Below are positions 12,035 through 19,683 of a DNA stretch of 37,411 nt, in pieces. The stretch comes from Chara braunii (Eukaryota > Streptophyta > Charophyceae > Charales > Characeae). The stretch spans positions 1,654,813 to 1,692,223 of the forward strand of contig BFEA01000207.1 of NCBI GenBank assembly GCA_003427395.1. Direction: 5' to 3'. Position numbers and translations under genes: made by a program. The number at the start of each line of letters is the position of its first letter. Within the stretch, counting starts at the first letter, position 1. A model generated the notes under the pieces. The model made no database searches, was not told the origin of the DNA, and saw only the letters and a program-made list of their open reading frames with translations.

Positions 12035-12238
12035 AGTAGAGAGTAGAATTAACACCATAGATTCAAAAGCATTCAAAGTTTCTTGTTTGAAATAATCGAA
12101 ACACATCAAAATGGTGCTGGCAGTACCAAACAATAGAAAGATTTTACAAAAATAGGTCAAATTATCTATGATTAGATTATTATAAAACAGATTAGCAGTG
12201 GTTAAAGGATTATTGATCAGCAATAGAATTGTCATCAA
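12035..12238 (-). pseudogene. nad2: Mitochondrial nad2 fragment
   Basis: Minus-strand translation reads LLMTILLLINNPLTTANLFY, then NNLIIDNLTYFCKIFLLF, then GTASTILMCFDYFKQETLNA and [11 protein letters not shown]. This is an N-proximal part of NADH dehydrogenase subunit 2 (complex I) as in green-plant mitochondria. It is ~68 codons of a ~490-residue membrane protein. It runs straight into atp1 sequence at LLST; the shared bases TCTACT at the joint suggest a microhomology-mediated join. The frame continues as a 120-codon chimeric open frame, but the atp1 part is read out of frame. Confidence 0.93.
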
Positions 12239-12281
12239 TAAGGCCGTAGGCTCGCTAGCTAGAGAAAGATTAATCACTACA

Positions 12282-12368
12282 ATGATACTTTTTTCTATTT
12301 TTTCAAGCATCGCTTTAGTTTCTGGCGTTATGGTTATACGTGCTAGAAACCCAGTTCATTCCGTTTTA
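12282..12368 (+). pseudogene. nad6: Mitochondrial nad6 N-terminal fragment
   Basis: From an ATG the plus strand reads MILFSIFSSIALVSGVMVIR, then ARNPVHSVL, the conserved start of NADH dehydrogenase subunit 6 in green-plant mitochondria. Only 29 codons remain before the sequence diverges to LGQL and a stop. It lies ~45 bp from the nad2 fragment on the opposite strand. Confidence 0.9.
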
Positions 12369-12384
12369 TTAGGGCAGTTATAAA

Positions 12385-12500
12385 ATCTGGCTATATGCTG
12401 GAACACTCGCAATTCTTACATACACTACCGAGAAATACGGCAGAAAGGCCACTCGAGTGGATAGAGTAAATCAGCAGGCTCGCTAGACGAAGCGTCTCTA
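12385..12500 (+). other. Possible group I intron core remnant (P/Q elements)
   Basis: TATATGCTGGAA (about 12393-12403) and AAATCAGCAGG (12468-12478) resemble the conserved P and Q elements of organellar group I introns. TGCTG and CAGCA could pair as P4, with P5 between them. An ACGAAGCGT hairpin follows. I could not find the R and S elements that should form P7, so at most this is a truncated intron carried along with the mitochondrial fragments. Confidence 0.35.
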
Positions 12501-13032
12501 TATTAGCAATTTATTCCATTTGGGCAGGTAATTCATCCTTTGGGTTATACGGTGGCAAAAATGTCTTTTTGAGATGCAACGGGGTAAAGTGGAGAGGAGG
12601 GGTCGCAAACCAAGTCCGACAACTCGTTCAGGCGGAGATCTCCAACTAGTGGCAGGTAGTCAAAGAGAGGATGAGCTTCTTTCATACGAGACGAGACATG
12701 AACAAGATTATCATACGATTCAGTGAGGAGTGACAAAGGCAGAAGCCAAAGGAGGAGGAGGACGAGGCGGTCAGGGATTATCAGCGTACATCTTGGAATA
12801 CGACAGTGGTGGACCCTAGCATCCCCCTAAGACTAGTATCCTACTTCCCCGACCCCTTCCCCCCCACCCGCTCTTCCTAATGGCGGTTCCACAAGATGCG
12901 GCCTAGATTACCCATCCTTAGGAGGACAAGGGGGAACAGGAGGCTGCAGGGATCCTACTTGGGCCACTGTACCCCACCCGGGCCCTAGTTCCCTGACAGA
13001 GAGGCCAGCTCACTCCCCGTCGAGGAGGTTGA
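12501..13032. other. Spacer between mitochondrial fragments
   Basis: No mitochondrial gene is recognised here. The right part is GC-richer with AGG and CCCC runs, unlike the flanking organellar fragments. A 63-codon minus-strand open frame (12545-12736) reads smoothly but matches no family I know. Confidence 0.4.
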
Positions 13033-13155
13033 GTCAAAGATTTGCCTGGTGTAAAATACCATTGTATTAGAGGAGTGAAAGATTGACGAAGAAATCCTAA
13101 TCGACGTCGACGCAGATAAAAGTACGGTACCAAGAAAACCCAAATTGAAATATGA
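13033..13155 (+). pseudogene. rps12: Mitochondrial rps12 C-terminal fragment
   Basis: Plus-strand reading gives VKDLPGVKYHCIRGVKD, a stop (TGA), then RRNPNRRRRR, a stop (TAA), then KYGTKKTQIEI and a final TGA. This is the C-terminus of mitochondrial ribosomal protein S12 (the VKDLPGVRYHxIRG...KYG signature), a decoding-centre protein of the small subunit. The two internal stops and the missing N-terminus show it is dead. The terminal TGA overlaps the start of the rps7 reading frame, matching the rps12-rps7 gene order of plant mitochondria. Confidence 0.9.
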
Positions 13156-13675
13156 ATCCAAAAATCTCACAAGTCCCGCTCTTCGAGCCTTTGATATTAC
13201 TATCATTTTAGAGAATTGGAAGGTACAACAATCGATACACAAATTTATCAACATTTGTATGATTCATGGGGGAAAAACAAAATCTCGTGCTATTGTTTAT
13301 AAAACTTTCTATTCTCTAGCTAATGAGAACTTGTCTATGAATGTAGTCACACATTTTGTTGATGCGATTGAAAATGTCAAACCTATTTTACAAGTATGAA
13401 AAGTTAGAATCTCCGAAACCACCCAATTAGTCCCATGCATTATACCAAAGAGTTGTCAAGAAATTTTAGCTCTTCGGTGGATTTTTGAAGGCGCTTTGTG
13501 GAGACGACGTTTGACACAGAAAAAAACGTAAGCTTAGAATGTTTAGAATCTTTAGATCAATCTTTATCTGCTGAAATAAAGGATGCTATAAAAAAACAAG
13601 GATTTGCTAGAAAAAAGAGAGACGATCTTCATAAATTACATGAATCAAATTCCATTTTTTCCTTTGGGGTGTTGG
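13145..13675 (+). pseudogene. rps7: Mitochondrial rps7, frameshifted
   Basis: The frame reads SIHKFINICMIHGGKTKSRA, then IVYKTFYSLA, then VTHFVDAIENVKPILQV, a TGA stop, and then KVRISETTQLVPCIIPKSCQ, then EILALRWIFEGALWRRRL. After an A-rich run (AGAAAAAAACG) the frame shifts to SLECLESLDQSLSAEIKDA, then GFARKKRDDLHKLHESN. This covers most of ribosomal protein S7, which binds the 3' major domain of 16S-like rRNA. The internal TGA sits where Arg (CGA) is plausible, consistent with cytosine deamination. No start codon in the right frame is obvious at the 5' side. Confidence 0.92.
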
Positions 13676-13689
13676 TCAACCGATGTCTT

Positions 13690-13860
13690 GGGACACTGGA
13701 CCCAGTTTCCAGTAGCAGTGATCCTTAGCCAAAGCCAGGCAAGGGTCACAACGTTTTTTCAGAGTCTGTCATATTCTACTCGGGACAATGGACCTGGTTT
13801 CCAGTAGGTGATGCTCCCCACCAAGAGATTGGAGCTTATTTCCAAAAACAAAATAAAACA
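13690..13860 (+). mobile_element. Retroposon tail with two hairpin modules
   Basis: A truncated head GGGACACTGGACCCAG...TCCAG at 13690 is followed by CCTTAGCCAAAGCCAGG, then ~45 bp later by a second head, GGGACAATGGACCTGG...TCCAG (13782), then GCTCCCCACC, GATTGGAGC and an A-rich run. This reproduces the order 'TTAGCCGAAGCC, AT-rich spacer, hairpin module, A-rich tail' seen in family A. It directly abuts the 3' end of the rps7 relic. Confidence 0.65.
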
Positions 13861-14015
13861 AAAACCAAAGGAGGGAGCAAAGTCCTGTGCACAGATCCGA
13901 TTTGACCACATTTCATTTGGTTTGATTTCCATTCTTTGCAGATTAAGGAGGGTGCTTTGTGTATGCCATTTGAGGCCCGCCTCTATGGTAGGGCTGAGCA
14001 GAACAAAGATGTCCC

Positions 14016-14333
14016 TTAACAACCATTTCGTCGAAATGGACATTTTTTATTTTTTGAACGAAATTGAAAATGAGCTTTTGGGCCGAAAACTCGTTAAAAT
14101 TTGTTGTTCCTGAGGATCCAGCGTCTTACAAACGTTGGACCCCCTGGCTGTACATGGACCTAGCTGGAGACCAGGCACCTCCAGGCAGATCTCAAGCTAG
14201 GTCCATGTACAGCCAGGAGGTCCAAACGCTAGACCCTCAAGAACAATAAATTTTAACGAGTGTTCAGCCTAAAAACGCGGTTTCAATTTCATTCGAAAAA
14301 TAAAAGATGTCCATTTTGAAGAAATGGTAGTTC
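14016..14333. mobile_element. Foldback element, copy 2
   Basis: A second copy of the palindrome at 10959-11304. The ends read TTAACAACCATTTCGTC at left and GAAGAAATGGTAGTT at right. Internal arms share TTGAACGAAATTGAAA, TTGTTGTTCCTGAGGATCC and TGTACATGGACCTAGCT with their complements. Comparing copies gives a terminal consensus TTAACRACCATTTC. No coding sequence. Confidence 0.85.
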
Positions 14334-14862
14334 TTGTGGATATATTTTTGGGGCCCTGGGTTACCGTTAAGGTTGCTTGTGCTTCGGGTGCATAATTGAC
14401 TAAAGAAATTTGTGCATGTCCATTTCTATAAATTTCTCTGCCGTGTGGTGAGCCAGAAGCATGTCAGCCCTGGTGGCCACAGATGAGGCGGACGGGTTGT
14501 AATTTGGAGCGCTACGGTCGCGAGTGCATGGGGAACATACCGGCTGGTCGGGCCCGTCGGTCTTGCTACACGAGGCCTCGTAGTTGACGAGGACGACAAA
14601 CGACATTGACCCCATCGCCGTCTGAAAGGTAGGTTGACACATCAGGTATAGTGGAGCAGTGGCGCAGGTGGTACGGGCGGCGATACGGGCAGGGTGGGAG
14701 CACCCTGTGGTCAACGAACGAACGGTATCCTTGCGAGTGCAGCGCTACGGAAAGTGTGAAAACATCCCACGGCGAGAATGGGAAGCGGTGGATAAGTGAA
14801 AAAAAAGGCGAAGTTGGCGAAGACGACACCACGGGAAATAGGAGATAGACTCTTGAGACACG
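14334..14862. other. Spacer upstream of the gag-like frame
   Basis: No repeat or gene of its own is recognised. A 181-codon minus-strand open frame (14566-15111) overlaps the gag-like frame below and looks like an antisense shadow. A purine-rich AAAAAAAAGGCG stretch lies shortly before the ATG at 14863. Confidence 0.4.
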
Positions 14863-15477
14863 ATGACTTCTGTGGAGGAGAGGCGACTTGAGGCTGATAT
14901 CTGGCTTTCTAGGCTGAACGAAGGACGGGAGAAACTTCGGGCGATAGCATCCCTGCTTTCCTCCTATCGCCTGCCTAGTATCGAGGTTGATGGTGGGGCA
15001 ACCTCTGTAACCGGATGGGTGGATGTGATGATGCAGCGCATGCTGGAAGTCAACGAGTCTTTGAAGGAGGGGCCTGCTGTGGAGATAGACGCCTACAACG
15101 ACTGGCACCAAGCAAACGCTCTATGGAGTGATTGTCTTCAGTTTTTGGCTGAAGCACGGGCGTGGGTTGTGGAGTTGATTAGGCAATTGCAGGCAGCCGG
15201 ATCACCATCATCGCTAACGGTATCCTCAGCGGCATCAACAGCAGCATCAACAACAGGTTTAACAACCGCATCAAGAACAACTTCAACACAACTTCAACAA
15301 CAACCAGGGGTGTGGCATTATCAGCAGCATCAACAACAACATCAACAAAAACATCAACAACAGGATCAACAACAGGATCAACAACAGGATCAACAACAGC
15401 ATCAAGAACAACTTCAATACGAAAGGGTTTGTCAACGTCAACAACAACCAGCGGTGGAGTGCAGCCCACAGCGGTAA
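14863..15477 (+). CDS. Gag-like open frame with Gln/Thr repeat tail
   Basis: ATG at 14863 opens a 204-codon frame. Residues 1-~108 are predicted mostly helical and amphipathic (MTSVEERRLEADIWLSRL ... ALWSDCLQFLAEARAWVV ... ELIRQLQAAG), as in retrotransposon capsid-type or coiled-coil proteins. Residues ~115-140 are Ser/Thr/Ala-rich, then Gln/His-rich. From about 15312 the overlapping +2 frame continues the Thr/Ser/Gly-rich pattern (SAASTTTSTKTSTTG ... FTANARTPSTTATTG) for ~100 codons. A single indel near 15290 may therefore have switched the frame. No nucleocapsid knuckle or protease is seen nearby. The family is unrecognised. Confidence 0.4.
   Translation: MTSVEERRLEADIWLSRLNEGREKLRAIASLLSSYRLPSIEVDGGATSVTGWVDVMMQRMLEVNESLKEGPAVEIDAYNDWHQANALWSDCLQFLAEARAWVVELIRQLQAAGSPSSLTVSSAASTAASTTGLTTASRTTSTQLQQQPGVWHYQQHQQQHQQKHQQQDQQQDQQQDQQQHQEQLQYERVCQRQQQPAVECSPQR
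15225..15450 (+). repeat. CAACA(N)4-type tandem repeat
   Basis: Degenerate short tandem repeat dominated by CAACAACA and CATCAACAAC, with a perfect run of the 9-mer CAACAGGAT (three copies near 15358-15390). It encodes Gln-Gln-Asp in one frame and Ser/Thr/Gly in another. Both frames are open for more than 60 codons across it. Confidence 0.85.
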
Positions 15478-15726
15478 CACAAACTGCCCCAAACATCACA
15501 ATAACCAAAGCGTTTACAGCAAACGCACGCACGCCATCCACTACAGCAACGACCGGGGAGTTTGTACGTCAGCCCTGCACCGGTCAGGGAGGTAAGCAAC
15601 AGTGGACGGATAAGGAGCCAGACAAGCCTTTCGCTCTCCCTCTACACCTACCCCCCTCATTTTGTTCCCCACTGTTGCCGCCTACTGGTCTGTGCCCCAC
15701 TCTTAAGAACACGCGACTGTTTCTTC

Positions 15727-16041
15727 TTCTCCCTACGAAAGTGGTTGACCGAAGTGGGGGGTGGGGGGAGTGGACCGGTGGGCCGCCTTTCGAGAGTCAA
15801 CATGTTCGTTGGAGCATGCATGGGGAAATAAGGCGAGAAGGAGTGGGGTAGATGTCGGGATCAACGGTCATAGCTCCCCCCTCCTTCTCCCTATGAAAGT
15901 GGTTGGCTGAAGTGGGGAGAGAGGACCGGTGGGCCGCTTTTCGAGGGGCAACATGATGTTCATTGGAGCATGCATGGGGAAAGGAGGCGAGAAGGAGTGG
16001 GGTAGATGTCGGGATCAAGGATCATAACTTCCCTCCCTCCC
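15727..16041 (+). repeat. Tandem duplication, ~158 bp unit
   Basis: Two head-to-tail copies start TTCTCCCTACGAAAGTGG (15727) and TTCTCCCTATGAAAGTGG (15885). Both contain GGACCGGTGGGCCGC, GGAGCATGCATGGGGAAA and GGGGTAGATGTCGGGATCAA. Similarity is ~85-90%. Each unit holds the 12 bp palindrome-like GGAGCATGCATG core. Confidence 0.85.
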
Positions 16042-16755
16042 GTTTGGAAATTATCATCAAACCTTGCCTCCCCTTCTTGCACAACTGCTTTGCCTGTATA
16101 TCTATATATATGTCGTAGTGGAGGGTGGGATGGCTGGTGCGACGAGTATTCTTCGCCTTGATCACCTCGTCTATATATACGGTCAAAATTGCTTTCATTA
16201 GAGCTTGTGTGATTGGAATTACGATGATATACTTAGTGCTCTTGATGTACTATAAACTAGTATAAAGTAGTATAAACATAGTGGTTAAATAGACTACAGT
16301 GGAGGGTAATTAGGAAGTGTGTTGAATTTCCCCCCTCCCTGGTTTCCTAGAATGGATATGATGAGAGTAGTTCGGATACCACACAAGAGTGTAATAGATT
16401 TCTGTTACAACTACAATTCGACTTCTATGACTGCATCGGGACCAATTTGAGATGATCCGAACTGTCTTGATTACAGCAGGTTGACCTTCCACCTATCTGA
16501 TCAGACCTGCAGGGGTGTACAGCCCTCAGGAAGTCTCTTCCGCTGATAAGATAGGGATTCTGTCACACGGCAGGGGTGTAGCAGAACCTCCTTCGAAGTG
16601 GTAGGGATTGTAGTTTCGCGGGTCCTCTGTCGGGTAGCCTGCTAACCTTAATCAAGCGTAATGGTTGGCACTTAATCCCCTCGAGTGAGGGCAATCATTG
16701 CTGGCTATCATCCACCAACTTACATCTGGCTCCATTTAGTGCTTTTCCTGTAAGT
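16042..16755. other. No recognisable gene
   Basis: Contains two similar phrases, TGCAGGGGTGTACAGCCCTC (16508) and GCAGGGGTGTAGCAGAACC (16571), and a TATATATATATG run. No coding frame above 60 codons makes sense. Confidence 0.4.
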
Positions 16756-16903
16756 GGGACGCTGGACCCAGTTTCCAGCAGGTGCAGCTCCCCACCGATA
16801 GATTGGAGCCGTCTAATTGGAAGGCCTATTATTGGAGGACGCTCTTATCGCCTCCAATAATACATCGCTAGCAGATATTTTTCTGAAGGAAAAAAAAAAA
16901 AAG
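16756..16903 (+). mobile_element. Hairpin-headed retroposon, best-preserved copy
   Basis: About 148 bp ending in A13. Head: GGGAC, then stem GCTGGA (16761-16766), loop CCCAGTT and stem TCCAGC (16774-16779). Second stem: GCTCC ... GGAGC around CCACCGATAGATT. Third hairpin: TATTATTGGAGG (16827-16838) pairs perfectly with CCTCCAATAATA (16851-16862) around loop ACGCTCTTATCG. A poly(A) tail ends it. No A/B box typical of a tRNA-derived SINE is seen, so the class is unknown. Confidence 0.75.
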
Positions 16904-17445
16904 TTGTCAGCCCAATGATGTCACATCCCCATGTTCGTTTGGGCATGCTTCTGACAGACCCACTTCCCACCTACCTTCCTTCTCTGCATTGGCCAATACG
17001 CCCCCCTTGGAGAGGAACCCCACATGCTGTCCTCTTACCTAGCTTCCGAAGTCCCCGTGCAATCGGGCTTGCAGGGCGTCTGATTCAACCAGGGCTGAGC
17101 AGGGGGGTAGGTCTCTCTGCCTAGCCCGGGTACCTGCAACCGCTGTCTGGTCAGGTCACCCTGCCAATATGGCAATGGGTGATGGTCCCGGGTGGTTAAC
17201 ACTAGGGTAGGACAGGTGGGGTGGGGGTGCGCCAGGGCAAAATGATAAGAGGAAGGGTGGGTGGGGTCTTCAGAGGGACAACCGAGTGGCCGAGTACTGT
17301 GGATAACTGTCATTGGTCTAGTATCCCACCTGTACAACAACCTGGGCTTTACTGGAAAAAAGGAGTGTATACTTTTATCATCACTCCTACAGGTGTTCAT
17401 GAGGGTGCACAGTGTTACGTTGTATTACTACTATTGTGTTCTGAT
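16904..17445. other. No recognisable gene; G-rich spacer
   Basis: G-rich on the plus strand (GGTGGGGTGGGGGTG near 17216). The phrase ACAACCGAGTGGCCGAGT (about 17279) recalls the D-arm region of a tRNA-Leu/Ser, but no B box follows at the proper distance. Confidence 0.35.
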
Positions 17446-18418
17446 GGTAGAGAGTTGGGGATCCTCCATTACCTCGTATATCCCTGGAGCCCGTTCTGGC
17501 ACCACGGTAAGGTGCAGTATCTCCTGACATCCCCGACATCCCATACTAAGGAACTGCTATACCAGCCTGAACCCTATGCTACGTACTAGGAGGATAGCCA
17601 ACCCTGAGGCATGTATGTATTGCAGTGTTCTATTGTGTTGATGGTAGAGAGCTGGGAATCCTCTATTCCATCGTATATCCCTGGAGCCCGTTCTGGCCCC
17701 GCGGTAAGGTGCAGTATCTCCTGACACCCCCGACATCCCGAACTAAGGAACTACTATGCCAGCCTCAAGCCCTAAGCTACGTACTAGGAGGATAGCCAAC
17801 CCTAAGTCGTGAATCATGGACTGCATCATGGACTGTGTGCATTGACCCTGGAGAATCATTGATAGCGACGGTAGAGAGTTGGGAATTCTCCGTTCCATCG
17901 TATATCCCTGTAGCCCGTTCCGTCCCCGCGGTAAGGTGCAGTATCTCCTACACCCCCGACATCCCGTACAAAGGAACTGCTATGCCAGCCTCGAGCCCTA
18001 AGCTACGTACTAGGAGGATAGCCAACCCTAAGTCGTGAATCATGGACTGTATGTGTATGGACCCTGGAGCATCATTGATAGAGAGAGTTGGGGATCCTGT
18101 GTTCCCTCGTTTATCCCTGGAGCCCGTTCCGGCCCCGTGGTAAGGTGCAGTTTCTTCTGACACACCCGACATCCCGTACTAAGGAACTGCTATGCCAACC
18201 TCCACCCTTAAGCTACATGCTAGGAGGATAACCAACCCTAAGTTGAGGATTGTGGACTGTATCTATTAACCCTGGAGAACCCTGTGTTGTATGATAAACT
18301 GCGAGACCTAGACAATCCTCTGTTCCCTCGTATGTCCGTGGAGCCCGTTCTGGCCCCGCGGTAAAGTGCAGTATACGACCCCGACATCCCGTACTAAGGA
18401 ACTGCTATGCCAGCCTCT
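17446..18418 (+). repeat. Five-unit tandem array, unit ~200-227 bp
   Basis: Units begin at about 17450, 17647, 17874, 18083 and 18302. The order inside each unit is GAGAGTTGGGGATCC, then CCCTCGTATATCCCTGGAGC, CGCGGTAAGGTGCAGTAT, GACATCCCGTACTAAGGAAC and GCTATGCCAGCCTC. In complete units TACGTACTAGGAGGATAGCC and CCCTAAGTCGTGAATCATGG follow. Units are ~85% alike. The fifth is interrupted by a poly(T) run at 18419, and its missing second half reappears at 19924-19990. Confidence 0.88.
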
Positions 18419-18433
18419 TTTTTTTTTTTTTTA

Positions 18434-18870
18434 ATCTCTATAAAAAAATCGATGGCGTTGTAGAGGCCAGTCACTGTGTACACAGTGATCACCTGGAGCA
18501 GTAGGCCGTAGGCGTCCCGGAATATGAGATCACCTCCCATCCCATCCTCACGTCAATACTCCTAGCGCACCCCCTATCCCACTATCCTACCTCAGTGTGA
18601 CCAGCACTCAGGGCCATTACCCTACCAATGGGCAGGTAATTTGCACCGAACAGCAGTGATAAGCATCAGGGCTGATAGGTTGCCCAGCCCTGGTGGAAGC
18701 GGAATCGGACGAGCCTTGTCGAACGGGAACTTCGGATGCCAGGCCCAAACAATCTACTACAGGCCCCAAGAGACTCTGGGCCCTAGGTTTCAGACCAGGT
18801 AGCACGCATTGAAGCAGTCTTACGGTCCTTCCCTTAGCTTACCCAAGGCCAGGCAGAACTCGGACTGGCC
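18434..18870 (-). repeat. Dispersed repeat family B, copy 1
   Basis: Shares GTTGTAGAGGCCA, AATACTCCTAG(C/T)GCACC, CAGTGTGACCAGCACTCAGG, GGTGGAAGCGG-like, ACGGTCCTTCCCTTAGCT and ACCCAAGGCCAGGC with the copy at 33125-33560. Both copies begin next to a T run on the plus strand, so the minus strand ends in poly(A), as in a retroposon 3' end. Confidence 0.8.
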
Positions 18871-19012
18871 TGAGCGACCTATACCCCTACTCTTACCCCA
18901 AGCCTTATATATAGCCACTAGACAGGTCTACCCGAATATCAGTAGGAACTCCTGTGGCCCATTCCTGTCCCTACCGCAAATACTAGACCCCACCCAGTGA
19001 CTAGAGCCCCCC

Positions 19013-19155
19013 TTTTTTTTTTTTTTTTTTTTTTTGCCAAAAACACCCCCACCAGTGTTAGTGCTGCTGATAAGAGCAAACACCACTAACACCTGGGGAG
19101 AGGCTCCATCTATTGGTGGGGAGCGGCACCTGCTGGAAAACGGGTCCAGCGTCCC
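19013..19155 (-). mobile_element. Hairpin-headed retroposon, nested copy
   Basis: Minus strand: starts GGGACGCTGGACCCG at 19155, stem GCTGGA/TCCAGC, then AGGTGCCGCTCCCCACC, then a hairpin whose stem GTGTTAGTG (19055-19063 on plus) pairs with CACTAACAC (19084-19092) around a loop holding GATAAGAGC (CTCTTATC on the minus strand). It ends in poly(A) (T run 19013-19035). The stem sequence is unrelated to that at 16827-16862, yet pairing and loop are kept. Confidence 0.72.
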
Positions 19156-19321
19156 ATACACAGAAAAGAGAATGTTTCAGAAAAGGTTAGAACGTTGACT
19201 GTGGGGCCTGCCAGCATTGATTACCCTGCAACCCAGGGGATTGACTGAGCAGGCCTATATAGTGTCCAGCGGTGTAGTCATCTGTGAGCTCAGGGAGCTG
19301 CCCCCCCAGTCTGATAGTTGT

Positions 19322-19535
19322 GTAGTTCGAAATGTATGTGTATACCCGAAGGCTGTGTCTGCTTCGTGTATCTATGTATAAAGATCTACAAACAGCACTA
19401 TGTGTGGAAACTTGTGTATGTAGCCCGTAGGCCATGTATAATTCGCAAGCTATGTATATACCCGAAGGTTGTGTGTGCTCTGTGAATCAATGTATCGAGA
19501 TGTATAGGCAGCATCATGTGTGTATATCGAAGAGA
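19322..19535 (+). repeat. Diverged tandem duplication, ~116 bp
   Basis: Two units share GTATACCCGAAGGCTGTGT / GTATATACCCGAAGGTTGTG, (C)AATGTATCGAGATGTATAGG / CTATGTATAAAGATCTAC and CAGCA(C/T)TATGTGTG. The interval is rich in TGTGTAT and CCCGTAGG-type words. No coding capacity. Confidence 0.65.
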
Positions 19536-19559
19536 GAACGGGGGTAAGCTGGACAAGGA

Positions 19560-19645
19560 CCCCCCCAAGATCCGAGCCAAGCTCGAACCCGTGACCTTGA
19601 AACATGTAATCGTATGACTCTACCAGCACGAACGTGTGATATGCC
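19560..19645 (-). other. tRNA-like sequence with B box
   Basis: Minus strand reads GTGCTGGTAGAGTCATACG, then GGTCACGGGTTCGAGCTTGG. GGTTCGAGCTT fits an RNA polymerase III B box and the upstream TGGTAGAGTC resembles an A box. The acceptor stem does not close, so it is a pseudo-tRNA or SINE head rather than a tRNA gene. Confidence 0.45.
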
Positions 19646-19683
19646 AGACTGGGGAGATCAACAGAACACCCAAGACCAACACC

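Noticed and set aside
13397-13399. TGA read as Trp (alternative mitochondrial code)
   Set aside because: Arg fits this site better, and a frameshift and other stops nearby point to pseudogene decay rather than a code change.
14566-15111. 181-codon minus-strand open frame
   Set aside because: Antisense to the gag-like frame at 14863 and without any recognisable motif; better explained as a shadow.
16756-16903. Hammerhead or HDV-like ribozyme in the retroposon
   Set aside because: No CTGATGA/GAAA core of a hammerhead and no nested double-pseudoknot pairing for the GGGACGC 5' strand was found.
17264-17345. tRNA-Leu/Ser-like start (ACAACCGAGTGGCCGAGT)
   Set aside because: No B box or closing acceptor stem follows; only a short chance resemblance.
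17446-18418. CRISPR array
   Set aside because: Repeat units are ~210 bp, diverged and have no spacer structure; the genome is eukaryotic.
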